Source: Diaphorobacter sp. HDW4B (GTDB lineage: Bacteria > Pseudomonadota > Gammaproteobacteria > Burkholderiales > Burkholderiaceae_C). Taken from it: DNA of 64,000 nt. The first letter of the stretch is position 1, and each line of letters begins with the position of its first letter. The translations under genes and the position numbers were made by a program. The notes under the pieces were generated by a model that saw only the letters and a program-made list of their open reading frames with translations, had not been told where the DNA came from and made no database searches. Positions 26,260-36,077 of this stretch are shown here, piece after piece. The stretch covers positions 4,710,001-4,774,000 of the forward strand of contig NZ_CP049905.1 of the NCBI RefSeq assembly GCF_011305535.1, read 5' to 3'.

Positions 26260-26604
26260 TCAGCGGTCCTTGCCGTATTTGGCCGCAGGCTCGGCGGCAT
26301 AGACATCGACGACCGAAGGTGGCGCATCGGCCCCCGTGGGCTGGCCGAGGAACTTGCCGCCGGACTGGATGAACGCCTGCAGCGCAGGCACGAGATCCGC
26401 AGGCACGGCGATCATCTGCATGCCCAGCACGCGGGACATTTCCGCCAGCGTGGAGTAGCGCGGGTCCACATCGCCCGTTTCCGTGCGCTGAACGGCCATG
26501 CGCGAGAGACCGGCGCGTTCGGCCAGCTCGGCCTGGGTGATCTTCTGCGCCTTGCGGGCGGCGGCCAGGGATTCAATCAAAGCATCATTCATGATGATGC
26601 TCAT
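26260..26604 (-). CDS. hipB: HipB-type XRE antitoxin and repressor
   Basis: About 114 residues. A lambda-Cro-like helix-turn-helix covers about 15-65 (ITQAELAERAGLSRMAVQRT ... YSTLAEMSRVLGMQM). HipB neutralises HipA and represses the operon. The C-terminal tail (PPSVVDVYAAEPAAKYGKDR) may contact HipA. Several in-frame ATG codons are candidates (26607, 26604, 26592); 26604 is used because AAAGAG lies just upstream. A 20-bp dyad immediately before it is the probable operator. Confidence 0.85.
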   Translation of the reverse strand: MSIIMNDALIESLAAARKAQKITQAELAERAGLSRMAVQRTETGDVDPRYSTLAEMSRVLGMQMIAVPADLVPALQAFIQSGGKFLGQPTGADAPPSVVDVYAAEPAAKYGKDR

Positions 26605-26608
26605 CATA

Positions 26609-26628
26609 CTCTTTTTGATTGAAAAGAG
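26609..26628. promoter_or_regulatory. Probable HipB operator
   Basis: Perfect inverted repeat CTCTTTT-TGATTG-AAAAGAG: 7-bp arms (26609-26615 and 26622-26628) with a 6-bp centre, directly upstream of the hipB start. Antitoxins of this family bind such dyads to control their own operon. The region is also AT-rich enough to hold the promoter. Confidence 0.6.
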
Positions 26629-26659
26629 CATTTTTGCGATCTTTTTTCTATTCCCGCTG

Positions 26660-28084
26660 CTATTCGAGCACGCTGTTCTTGTCCAGATCACACAGCGCCA
26701 GGTCCGTGGGGCTCTTGTGCGCCAGTTGCCCGGCGGCTCGGCGCAGGGCTGTGCGCAGGCCTTCCTCCAGCACCGGGTGGTAGATCGGCATGTTGAGCAT
26801 CTGCTGCACGGTCAGCTCGTTGTTGATGGCGAGCGCCAGCAGGTGCGCCAGATGTTCTCCGGCGGGCGCGCACATCTCGGAACCCAACAGCTTGCCGCTC
26901 GCGCGGTCGACGTAGACGCGCAGCAGGCCCGCGTCCTCCTGCGCCACGCGGGCGCGTCCCTGACGGCTGAAATCGATGTGGCCGATGACGATGTCCTGCC
27001 CCGCCAATTCCTTGAACGATTGGCCGACCACGGCGGCATTCGGTTGGCAGAAGCTGATGCCCAGCACCGTGCGTCGGCGGTAATGGCGCGGCTTGTCGGC
27101 AAACGCGTTCATGCCTGCGATGTGGCCTTCGTCGGAGGCCTCGTGCAGCAAGGCGCGCGAGGGATCGATGTCGCCGACGAGAAACACCGGAAGATCGGCA
27201 ATCTGGCGCGTGTTTCCGTCGAACGGCGGCAGGCCGTGTTCATCGAGCGCCACGCCCAGCGTTTCCAAACCCAGCCCTTCGACATTGGGAACGCGGCCAC
27301 TGGCGGCAAGCACCTGATCGACGACGAGGCGCTTGTCGCCACTGATCACTTCGACGCCGTCCTTGTGCGCGGCGAGGCTCGCGCGTTCGCCAACATGTAT
27401 GTGGAAGTCCTTTTCAAGCTCGCCCCAGAGCGTGTTCAGCACATCCGGGTCGCTCAGTCCTGCGACGGATTTGCGCGACACAAAGGCCGTGACTTCGATG
27501 CCCAATCGTGCAAGCGCCTGCGCCATTTCCACGCCCACCGCTCCCAGTCCCAACACGGCCATGCGTGGGGATAGCGTGGTTTGCTCGAACAAGGTGTCGG
27601 TGGTCAGCACGCGGTTGCCCATGGCATGCCATGCCGGGTCGAAACGCGGGCGCGTTCCGGTGGCGATGATGATGCGGCTCGCGCTGTATTCCTTGCCGTT
27701 GACCGTCACCTGATTCGGGCCGAGCAGTCGCGCGCGGCCGCTGATCTGGTGGTCCGGTCCCGCATCCGAGTCTTCGATGGTGCCGGAGACAAAACCGTTC
27801 CGCAGGGCGCGAACGCGGGTCAGCACGGCGGGCAGGTCCACGCTCAGTTGCTGCGCGCCGCGAATGCCGAAGGTGTCGAAAGTCTTGCTGCGGTCAAAGG
27901 CGTTGGCCGCCTCGATCAGCAGCTTGGACGGCATGCAGCCCACGCGCGCACAGGTCGTGCCCCAAGGTCCGTCGTTGATGATGAGAAAACTGTCCGTGCG
28001 TTTGCGCACTTCGCGCAGCGCGGAAAGGCCGGCCGATCCGGCGCCGATGATGATGGTGTCGATGGGGGTGCTTGTCTCGCTCAT
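26660..28084 (-). CDS. Dihydrolipoyl dehydrogenase-like flavoprotein disulfide reductase
   Basis: 474 residues of class I pyridine nucleotide-disulfide oxidoreductases. FAD motif TIIIGAGSAGLSALREV; redox disulfide TTCARVGCMPSKLL; NAD(P)H motif MAVLGLGAVGVEMAQALARL; second FAD motif VFLVGDIDPSRALLHE; C-terminal His-Glu pair in YHPVLEEGLR. It is dihydrolipoyl-dehydrogenase-like but no 2-oxoacid dehydrogenase genes are adjacent, so it is an orphan whose disulfide substrate is unknown. The start at 28084 gives the standard N-terminus. It ends 55 nt before the hipB start region on the same strand. Confidence 0.87.
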   Translation of the reverse strand: MSETSTPIDTIIIGAGSAGLSALREVRKRTDSFLIINDGPWGTTCARVGCMPSKLLIEAANAFDRSKTFDTFGIRGAQQLSVDLPAVLTRVRALRNGFVSGTIEDSDAGPDHQISGRARLLGPNQVTVNGKEYSASRIIIATGTRPRFDPAWHAMGNRVLTTDTLFEQTTLSPRMAVLGLGAVGVEMAQALARLGIEVTAFVSRKSVAGLSDPDVLNTLWGELEKDFHIHVGERASLAAHKDGVEVISGDKRLVVDQVLAASGRVPNVEGLGLETLGVALDEHGLPPFDGNTRQIADLPVFLVGDIDPSRALLHEASDEGHIAGMNAFADKPRHYRRRTVLGISFCQPNAAVVGQSFKELAGQDIVIGHIDFSRQGRARVAQEDAGLLRVYVDRASGKLLGSEMCAPAGEHLAHLLALAINNELTVQQMLNMPIYHPVLEEGLRTALRRAAGQLAHKSPTDLALCDLDKNSVLE

Positions 28085-28186
28085 GGCTCGCTTTGTGTCG
28101 TTCGATGGTGCATGTGCGAGTTTCATGGCGGGCGGCAAGTTCCTTTGTAGGCAAGCGCCTTGGATGGCTCGGGTCGCCTGAGCTGT

Positions 28187-28783
28187 CTACTGGGTGCCGT
28201 CCTGAATCCAGCCGATGCGCCCTTGGGCCAGATCGCTCAGCCGTGCGACGAAGTTGGCAGCGGCGCTCTGCGGCATCTTCAGCCGCGCGATCACCTGACT
28301 GCCGTGCGACACCTCCAGCAGCTCGGCACCGGCGGCTTCGACCTCGCGGCGCAGCAGGCCTTCCTGCGCGTAGGGCAGGCTGCATTCGAGTTCGGCCATC
28401 ACCTGGCGCTCGATCTTCTCGGCTTTCAAAAGCGCTTGCGCCACGCTGTCGGTGTAGGCCCGAACCAGTCCGCCTGCGCCCAGCTTCACGCCGCCAAAGT
28501 AGCGCACCACAGTCGCGAGCACGCCTTCCAGATCCTGATGACGCAGCACGTCCAGCATGGGGCGACCTGCCGTGCCGCTGGGCTCTCCGTCATCGACAGC
28601 GGCAGACTGCCCACCCGCCAGCAACGCCCAGCAGACATGGGCCGCGCCGGGGTGCTCGGCGCGCAGTTGCTCGACCACAGCTTGCGCGCTGGCGCGGTCG
28701 CTCATGGGTTGCACGCAGCCGATGAAACGGCTTTTCTTGATGATGAGTTCGCTGTGGACGGCTGATTTCAGGGTGTGAGGCAT
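28187..28783 (-). CDS. yigZ: YigZ/IMPACT family protein
   Basis: 198 residues. The N-terminal UPF0029/IMPACT domain has SELIIKKSRFIGCVQPMSDR, the DDGEPSGTAGRPMLDVL signature and VATVVRYFGGVKLGAGGLVRAY. A smaller ferredoxin-like domain follows (EYDLPYAQ-equivalent ECSLPYAQEGLL). Members bind nucleic acid or ribosomes and are linked to translational control in eukaryotes; the exact bacterial role is unresolved. The start at 28783 (MPHTLKSAV) is chosen by family length. Confidence 0.87.
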   Translation of the reverse strand: MPHTLKSAVHSELIIKKSRFIGCVQPMSDRASAQAVVEQLRAEHPGAAHVCWALLAGGQSAAVDDGEPSGTAGRPMLDVLRHQDLEGVLATVVRYFGGVKLGAGGLVRAYTDSVAQALLKAEKIERQVMAELECSLPYAQEGLLRREVEAAGAELLEVSHGSQVIARLKMPQSAAANFVARLSDLAQGRIGWIQDGTQ

Positions 28784-28863
28784 GTCGCGGTCGAGCTTAA
28801 CCGAGCAGGCGCGGCGTTTTGCCTTGAAGCACTTCAAGTGTCTTGACTTCGATTTGGTGATGC

Positions 28864-28905
28864 TTGAGCGATGTCAAACCATCAGGCGCTCGCGAGACCT
28901 AGTAT
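28864..28905 (+). promoter_or_regulatory. FNR/ANR-like box and -10 element upstream of azurin
   Basis: TTGAGCGATGTCAA (28864-28877) matches the FNR/ANR/DNR dyad TTGAT-N4-ATCAA at 8 of 10 defined positions and keeps the dyad symmetric. A -10-like TAGTAT at 28900-28905 would start transcription near 28912, placing the box centre near -41.5, the classic class II activator position. Azurin is controlled by ANR in Pseudomonas, so anaerobic or nitric-oxide-linked induction is a reasonable inference. Confidence 0.65.
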
Positions 28906-28948
28906 TTACCCGTTATTTACCTGTCACTGACAAACTGGAATGCAAGAA

Positions 28949-29407
28949 ATGAAGAAGCTTCTGAAGTGGATCGCCGTCGCCTGTGTCTCCGTTGCTGCCG
29001 TGCCTGCGTTTGCAGCGCCCAATTGCAGTGTCGAAGTGGAAAGCAACGACGCCATGCAGTTCAACACCAAGGCCATCAGCGTTCCCGCCGCGTGCAAGGA
29101 TTTCACCGTCAAGCTCAAGCATGTGGGCAAGATGCCCAAGACCGCCATGGGCCACAACCTGGTGATCGCCAAGACGGCCGACATGCAGGGCATCGCCAAC
29201 GACGGCATTCCCGCCGGCGCCGACAAGGACTACGTCAAGCCCGCCGACGCCCGCGTGATCGCCCACACCAAGCTGATCGGCGGTGGCGAGACGGCATCGG
29301 TCACCTTCGCGGTGAACAAGCTCAAGGCGGGTGACGACTACACCTTCTTCTGCTCCTTCCCTGGCCACTCCGGCATCATGAAGGGCGCGCTGACGCTGGC
29401 GAAATAA
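28949..29407 (+). CDS. azu: Azurin, periplasmic blue copper protein
   Basis: 152 residues including a signal peptide ([20 protein letters not shown]). Azurins shuttle electrons in the periplasm, for example between cytochromes and nitrite reductase or peroxidases. The type 1 copper ligands are all present: His in AMGHNLVIA, Cys, His and Met in [14 protein letters not shown]. The disulfide-forming cysteines (NCSVEV, AACKDF) are also conserved. The ATG at 28949 is preferred to 28940 because GGAA lies at good distance. An FNR-like box precedes it and two strong terminators follow, so it is a single-gene unit. Confidence 0.95.
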   Translation: MKKLLKWIAVACVSVAAVPAFAAPNCSVEVESNDAMQFNTKAISVPAACKDFTVKLKHVGKMPKTAMGHNLVIAKTADMQGIANDGIPAGADKDYVKPADARVIAHTKLIGGGETASVTFAVNKLKAGDDYTFFCSFPGHSGIMKGALTLAK

Positions 29408-29418
29408 GCCATTCAACT

Positions 29419-29450
29419 GAGCTTGCGGTGCATGGCCCGCAAGCTCTTTT
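29419..29450 (+). terminator. Azurin terminator 1
   Basis: Ten-bp perfect arms GAGCTTGCGG (29419-29428) and CCGCAAGCTC (29437-29446), 8-nt loop, then TTTT. Starts 11 nt after the azurin stop codon. Confidence 0.9.
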
Positions 29451-29464
29451 GATCAAAAAAACAG

Positions 29465-29502
29465 GACGGCGTAGCCAAGTGGTTACGCCGTCTTACTTTT
29501 TA
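29465..29502 (+). terminator. Azurin terminator 2
   Basis: Second hairpin with arms GACGGCGTA (29465-29473) and TACGCCGTC (29484-29492), then TTACTTTTT. The tandem terminators suggest strong azurin transcription that must be stopped before the next unit. The rest of 29503-29674 shows only AT-richer leader sequence for the next small gene. Confidence 0.85.
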
Positions 29503-29674
29503 TTCGTCAATTCAGTTGTTTTCCTGTCAGCCGTTCTCGCTGCAGAGGCGTTAGCCTACATAAGAAGTTTGCTTGCAAATTTAAGCTGTCGATAGCCCAG
29601 CGAGAGTTTGCCCAGCCAATTTCTCATTCAAGGAGTTTTTCCATCCGTCCACCCGCAATTTGAGAGGAGTTGCC

Positions 29675-29884
29675 ATGTCGCCAAGCTATTTCACTGTTCC
29701 CACAGACTACGTCGTACCCCATGGTGCCTCCGGACTGTGGCTGGCCAGCGATTTTCAGCCGGTCGCCATGCCACAACCTCTGCAGGAGCCCGTGCAGTTG
29801 CGCAATGGTCAGCTGCTGCGCTCTGCCTACATCGAGCCGCCAGCCGATCTGGACCACATCGTGCGCTCGATGGGCGAGTGGTGA
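29675..29884 (+). CDS. Small protein of unknown function
   Basis: 69 residues, no family recognised. Supported by a strong ribosome-binding site (GAGAGGAG, 5 nt before the ATG), coding-like composition, and a good terminator 46 nt downstream. The protein is neutral to acidic and soluble in appearance, with no membrane helix or signal peptide: a middle part LWLASDFQPVAMPQPLQEPV and an end AYIEPPADLDHIVRSMGEW. It is flanked on both sides by terminators, so it is its own unit. Confidence 0.6.
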   Translation: MSPSYFTVPTDYVVPHGASGLWLASDFQPVAMPQPLQEPVQLRNGQLLRSAYIEPPADLDHIVRSMGEW

Positions 29885-29929
29885 TCACACCGCGATCAGC
29901 GTCCTTGGGCGGCTGAGCGGTGACGAATG

Positions 29930-29957
29930 AAGCGGGCTCTGTGCCCGCTTTTTGTTT
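29930..29957 (+). terminator. Terminator of the small-protein gene
   Basis: Arms AAGCGGGC (29930-29937) and GCCCGCTT (29943-29950) with a 5-nt loop, followed by TTTGTTTTTG. Well-formed intrinsic terminator on the plus strand. Confidence 0.88.
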
Positions 29958-30059
29958 TTGTGTGCCGCTTGAGCCCACGCCGTCAATGGATTCAGGTCAA
30001 GCCACAAGCGCAAAACCCCCTGACGGCCTACAATGCCCGGCCTCCCACGGACCCCGCAA

Positions 30060-32519
<2,460 letters not shown>

Positions 32520-32532
32520 ACGGTGCGCGTGA

Positions 32533-33015
32533 TCAGACCCGGTGCATGAACTGGGCCTGAATCAGTTCCTGCTCGGCGGCTTTGGGCGCTGCGCTTGATG
32601 CCTCGGGAAGCAGCCAGCGCTTGGCCGCGAGCTTGTCGCGCCAGATTTCGGCCACGTCGATGAAGTCATCCAGCAGTTCCAGAAATTGCTGGTCGCTCAC
32701 TGCTTCCGGATGAACGAGCTGGCTCAACAGCAGCTCGTTGCTCTGTGCATCGATCGACAGCACGGAACCCTTGGTCTGCGCCGCGAACAGATTGGCTTGC
32801 ATGGCGTCGAGCAGCAAGGCCTCCAGTTGCACCGGTGGAAGCGGGCCGATGACGCAATACATCTGCAGCGCGCGACCATCGTTCACCTTTTCGAGATGCA
32901 GTTCCAGCTTGCCCGCCACGCTCAGGGTGGCGACGCCTTGCTCGTTGAATTGGATGGCGTCGGACAGTCCCGTCGACGCGGCCAGCCCCTGCAGCATTTG
33001 ATCGATTTGGCTCAT
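32533..33015 (-). CDS. CesT-family type III secretion chaperone
   Basis: 160 residues, acidic. The profile is that of class I type III secretion chaperones (CesT/SycE): small, N-terminal helix MSQIDQMLQGLAASTGLS, alternating beta strands (ATLSVAGKLELHLEKV, LQMYCVIGPLP), LLLDAMQANLFAAQTKGSVL and the C-terminal helix FLELLDDFIDVAEIWRDKL. Such chaperones dimerise and bind the N-terminal part of one effector. Its ATG overlaps the stop of the upstream gene as ATGA, so the two are translationally coupled and the upstream product is the probable client. No secretion-apparatus gene occurs in the window. Confidence 0.75.
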   Translation of the reverse strand: MSQIDQMLQGLAASTGLSDAIQFNEQGVATLSVAGKLELHLEKVNDGRALQMYCVIGPLPPVQLEALLLDAMQANLFAAQTKGSVLSIDAQSNELLLSQLVHPEAVSDQQFLELLDDFIDVAEIWRDKLAAKRWLLPEASSAAPKAAEQELIQAQFMHRV

Positions 33016-33920
33016 GTTTGGTTGCTTTCCAGTTTTTGTTGTGCGAGTTGAATCACGTGCATCTGCGCTTGGTGAGTCGCCTTGGATTTGCCCGTGCTTT
33101 GCGGTGCCACATAGGCGTTGAGCGGATGTTTCAGCAGGCTGTCCTTGTCCAAGGGTGCGCGTTGCGCAGCGGGAGTGTTGTGGTGTTCGAACAGCAGCAC
33201 GTTGGCGATGATGTGTGACGACAGGCCGGGGCAGTTGCGGGCCGTCGTATCAGCCACTTTTTCGTAGGCCGTCATGATGTTCTTGCTCGAACCGCTTGCC
33301 TTGTCGTTGAGCAGTTGGACGGCCAGATTCTTGGCGACCCCCTGGCCGATGATCGCGTGCAGACCGTGGTCCGAGGATTCGTCTTTCAGCAGCGACAAGC
33401 TTCTGAATTCGTTGCCCCAGCCGGGGATCTGCTCGGAGGTGTCCCGATTGTTTTCGAGAAAAAAGGTCAGGCTGGTGAGCTGGTCCGGTTTGAGCGCGGC
33501 GATCGCATCTTCGAGCATGCAGCTCACTGCCGCATAGTCTTTGGGGCTGCTGGCCTTGAGATCGGCAAGCTCGTTCTTGAAATTGTTCATCTCGAGGCGC
33601 AGCGCCTTTTCGTTGGGCTTCGCGGAGCCCGATTTGCTCAGCGCCTTGAATTGATCGATCAGTTTCGCACCGTTTTCCATGGTGGTATTGCGCGCCTGTT
33701 TGTCGCTGCACAGTCCGATGGAGGAGAGCATTCCCACCAGCGTCTTTCTGAACGATCCGCGCTCGAGCAGCGCAGATGCCTTGGCGCGACCGGGCTCGTT
33801 CGGGCTGGTCATGACGGTCAGCGTATGGCGCGCCGTCTTGACCGTGCTGGCACCGGCTGTGGTGCCGGCAGACGTGGCGGGAATGTGTGCCTTGGCAATG
33901 GAGTGAAGCGAGACAGACAT
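33012..33920 (-). CDS. Candidate type III secretion effector, partner of CesT-like chaperone
   Basis: 302 residues with no recognised domain and no Sec signal. The N-terminus is rich in Ser, Thr, Ala and polar residues (MSVSLHSIAKAHIPATSAG, then TTAGASTVKTARH), as secreted effectors often are. The rest is predicted mostly helical (MENGAKLIDQFKALSKSG, LEMNNFKNELADLKASS, PLDKDSLLKHPLNAYVAP). AGGAGG lies before the ATG at 33920. Its stop overlaps the chaperone's start, the chief reason for calling it an effector. An in-frame start further upstream is open but unsupported. The C-terminal region resembles RhoGAP-like or other helical effector domains only loosely; I do not assign one. Confidence 0.5.
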   Translation of the reverse strand: MSVSLHSIAKAHIPATSAGTTAGASTVKTARHTLTVMTSPNEPGRAKASALLERGSFRKTLVGMLSSIGLCSDKQARNTTMENGAKLIDQFKALSKSGSAKPNEKALRLEMNNFKNELADLKASSPKDYAAVSCMLEDAIAALKPDQLTSLTFFLENNRDTSEQIPGWGNEFRSLSLLKDESSDHGLHAIIGQGVAKNLAVQLLNDKASGSSKNIMTAYEKVADTTARNCPGLSSHIIANVLLFEHHNTPAAQRAPLDKDSLLKHPLNAYVAPQSTGKSKATHQAQMHVIQLAQQKLESNQT

Positions 33921-33954
33921 GTGAGGCCTCCTGAAAATGCCCTGTTCGGTCGGT

Positions 33955-33966
33955 TTACCCGGGTAA
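33955..33966. promoter_or_regulatory. Palindrome upstream of the effector-chaperone pair
   Basis: Perfect 12-bp palindrome TTACCCGGGTAA, 35 bp upstream of the effector start codon. It could bind a dimeric regulator. I looked for a PIP box (TTCGB-N15-TTCGB) or hrp box on the coding strand here and did not find one. Confidence 0.3.
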
Positions 33967-34030
33967 GTAACCAGCCGATCCGCACAGTTCCAAAAAATTT
34001 CTGGGCGGTCAATGTCCGTCAGGATTGTTT

Positions 34031-34708
34031 TCAGTTCAGGTGGGACGTCACGTTGCGCCACAACTGCGGGAAAAGCACATACACCGCCAACAGCGCGCAA
34101 TTGCCGAACACGGTCACCCAGTACATCACGCGGAACTCGTGCTTGGACGACTTGTGACGCAGCGACTGCTGCGCGTACCAGGCCATCGGCCAGCCACCGA
34201 TCAGCGACAGCATGTGCAGCGTGTTCTCGCTCACCCGCCAGCGGCCTTTCTCGGCGGCGTCCTTGTCGAAGTTGTAGACAAGGTAGGTGACCAGATTGAT
34301 CAAGCCCACGACGGCCAACAGCACGAACGGCATGCGGCCCGAGAAGATGGCGAAGGCATACAAAGCCACCAAGATGAGCAGCAGCACCTTGAACAACGAG
34401 TTGCCCGTGGCCGGTCCCGATGCACGTCGCGTCGGCGCGGGCTGCGCAGAGCGAGGGCGTTCGCTGGTTTGTGTTTGAGGGGGATTGGTTGCTGCAGCGG
34501 CTCGTCCAGCCAGGCGCACATCCACGGCGCGAGGGCCCTTGCCGCCGACCTGGATTTCTTCGTACGTCACCTGCATGCCCGCGACCGGCGTGGTGCCGGG
34601 CTTGGCAAAATCCTTGACGTGCACAAAGACATCACGCGAATCGCCGCTGTCGATGAAGCCAAAACCGCGTTCCACTTCCCAGCGGCGAATCGTTCCCTGT
34701 TTGCGCAT
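34031..34708 (-). CDS. Cold-shock domain fused to DUF1294 membrane domain
   Basis: 225 residues. An N-terminal cold-shock domain (residues 1-65) has the RNA-binding motifs ERGFGFIDSG and VFVHVKDF. A Pro/Thr/Arg-rich linker follows, then a DUF1294 domain with about four membrane helices (VLLLILVALYAFAIFSG, FVLLAVVGLINLVTYLVY, WRVSENTLHMLSLIGGWPMA, YWVTVFGNCALLAVYV). The fusion recurs in proteobacteria; it would tether nucleic-acid binding to the membrane, but the role is unknown. The start at 34708 gives a normal cold-shock N-terminus (MRKQGTIRRW). Divergent from ygiD. Confidence 0.88.
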   Translation of the reverse strand: MRKQGTIRRWEVERGFGFIDSGDSRDVFVHVKDFAKPGTTPVAGMQVTYEEIQVGGKGPRAVDVRLAGRAAAATNPPQTQTSERPRSAQPAPTRRASGPATGNSLFKVLLLILVALYAFAIFSGRMPFVLLAVVGLINLVTYLVYNFDKDAAEKGRWRVSENTLHMLSLIGGWPMAWYAQQSLRHKSSKHEFRVMYWVTVFGNCALLAVYVLFPQLWRNVTSHLN

Positions 34709-34851
34709 TGTTCTTTTTTGAAGGCAGATGAAGTTGTTTCCAGAAGCCGGAGGAACTTCGCTGTGCTTGATCGCTCCGACAAGGCGCATAGTTTATCCAG
34801 TCGCCGCCCTCGTACGGCAAGCCGCTTTCATTGGCAGAATCGCTCTCCACC

Positions 34852-35778
34852 ATGCTCCAAAGAAGAACCACGCTGGCAAGTCTTGCCGCACTGGCCACTG
34901 CCTTCCCGGCAGGCCTGATCTGCTCCACCGCCAGCGCACAGACGCGCAACCTGCTCGAATCCCTCAAGCCATCCCCGCGCATGCCTGTGCTCTTCGTCGG
35001 CCACGGCAGCCCGATGAACGCCATCGAAGACAACCAATGGCGCCACGCATGGCAGCAAATGGGCGCGGAACTCATGACCCGCGCCGTGCAGCCACAGCTC
35101 ATCCTCTGCATCTCCGCGCATTGGCTGACCAAGAACGGCTGGTACCTCACGGCCATGCCCGAGCCGCGCACCATCCACGATTTCAGCGGCTTCCCGCGTG
35201 AACTGCACGAACAGCAATATCCCGCAGCAGGCGCACCCAAGGTAGCCCGCAGCCTGGCCGCAGAACTGAAATCACCGGCCACCAAGACCGCACTGGGCGT
35301 GGACGAAAGAGAATGGGGCCTCGACCACGGCACCTGGTCCGTCCTCAAACCCATGTTCCCCAAGGCCCAGATCCCCGTCCTGCAACTCAGCATGGACTAC
35401 AGCCGCCCACCAGAAGAACACTACGCACTCGGCCAACAACTGGCCGCACTGCGCGAGCGAGGCGTGCTCATCGTCGGCAGCGGTAACGCCGTTCATAACC
35501 TGAGACGCACAAAGCGCGGATCAGCCCCCAACGAGGCCTACGACTGGGCGACGGAATTCGACACCAAGGTGAACGACTGGATCAAGCTCGGCCAACTGGA
35601 CCAACTGCAGACATTCCAGAAACTGGGCGAAACCGCCATCCAGTCACACCCCACCCACGAGCACTACTTACCGCTCCTCTACGCAGCAGGCGCAGCCAGC
35701 AGCAAGGAAATGCCAAGGTTCTTCAACACCGGCTTCCAATCCGCATCGATCTCCATGCGCTCGGCAATCTGGGGCTGA
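34852..35778 (+). CDS. ygiD: 4,5-DOPA dioxygenase extradiol-like protein (YgiD/LigB family) with export signal
   Basis: 308 residues. LigB-type extradiol ring-cleavage dioxygenase. Metal-binding residues are in FVGHGSPMNAIED, CISAHWL, GSGNAVHNLR and HPTHEHYLPLL. Escherichia coli YgiD cleaves DOPA. The N-terminus MLQRRTTLASLAALATAFPA with a twin-arginine pair and an Ala-rich stretch to STASAQT looks like a Tat or Sec leader, so this version may act in the periplasm, unlike E. coli YgiD. The ATG at 34852 is preferred to an upstream TTG. Divergent from the cold-shock fusion gene across 143 nt. Confidence 0.87.
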   Translation: MLQRRTTLASLAALATAFPAGLICSTASAQTRNLLESLKPSPRMPVLFVGHGSPMNAIEDNQWRHAWQQMGAELMTRAVQPQLILCISAHWLTKNGWYLTAMPEPRTIHDFSGFPRELHEQQYPAAGAPKVARSLAAELKSPATKTALGVDEREWGLDHGTWSVLKPMFPKAQIPVLQLSMDYSRPPEEHYALGQQLAALRERGVLIVGSGNAVHNLRRTKRGSAPNEAYDWATEFDTKVNDWIKLGQLDQLQTFQKLGETAIQSHPTHEHYLPLLYAAGAASSKEMPRFFNTGFQSASISMRSAIWG

Positions 35779-35785
35779 GCGAAAA

Positions 35786-35994
35786 CATCTCGCGAGGTCG
35801 CGAGATGCGCGGGCACGAGCAACGCGAAGTGCCGAAACCCACCTCTTATGAAACCTCTGACTCGCGGCGGTTGCCCGAACGGAGCGCCTCCGGCGCGAAG
35901 CTGAGTTCTGCCGCGGGTATTCAAGGCGATTTTTGGTGACTTTTTGGCGCAAGCAAAAAGTTACTGCCCCGCCGGGGGCAGTCCCGGCACCCGC
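35786..35994. repeat. Dispersed intergenic repeat, copy A
   Basis: The roughly 300 nt between ygiD and the aminotransferase gene have no gene but contain this element. Its reverse complement matches 56633-56845 over its whole length, with blocks identical for 20 bp or more (for example GGCGCTCCGTTCGGGCAACC) and small differences elsewhere. It contains a short palindrome CATCTCGCGAGGTCGCGAGATG at one end and a conserved AGTAACTTTT...AAAAGTCACC dyad at the other. Both strands have short open frames, but they look incidental. Confidence 0.8.
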
Positions 35995-36014
35995 CCTAAA
36001 ACACCGAGCAAAGC

Positions 36015-36047
36015 CCAAAAAAGAAAAGCCGCCCCAACCGGAGCGGC
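36015..36047 (-). terminator. Terminator of the aminotransferase gene
   Basis: On the minus strand an 8-bp stem (GCCGCTCC / GGGGCGGC, one G-T pair) with a 4-nt loop is followed by TTTTCTTTTTT. It lies 31 nt after the stop codon. Confidence 0.88.
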
Positions 36048-36077
36048 CTCTCAGCATTCAGCCAATGAAGAGGTGAA

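Noticed and set aside
33921-34030. PIP box or hrp box before the effector-chaperone pair
   Set aside because: No TTCGB-N15-TTCGB or GGAACC-N15/16-CCAC pattern on the coding strand; only an unrelated palindrome.
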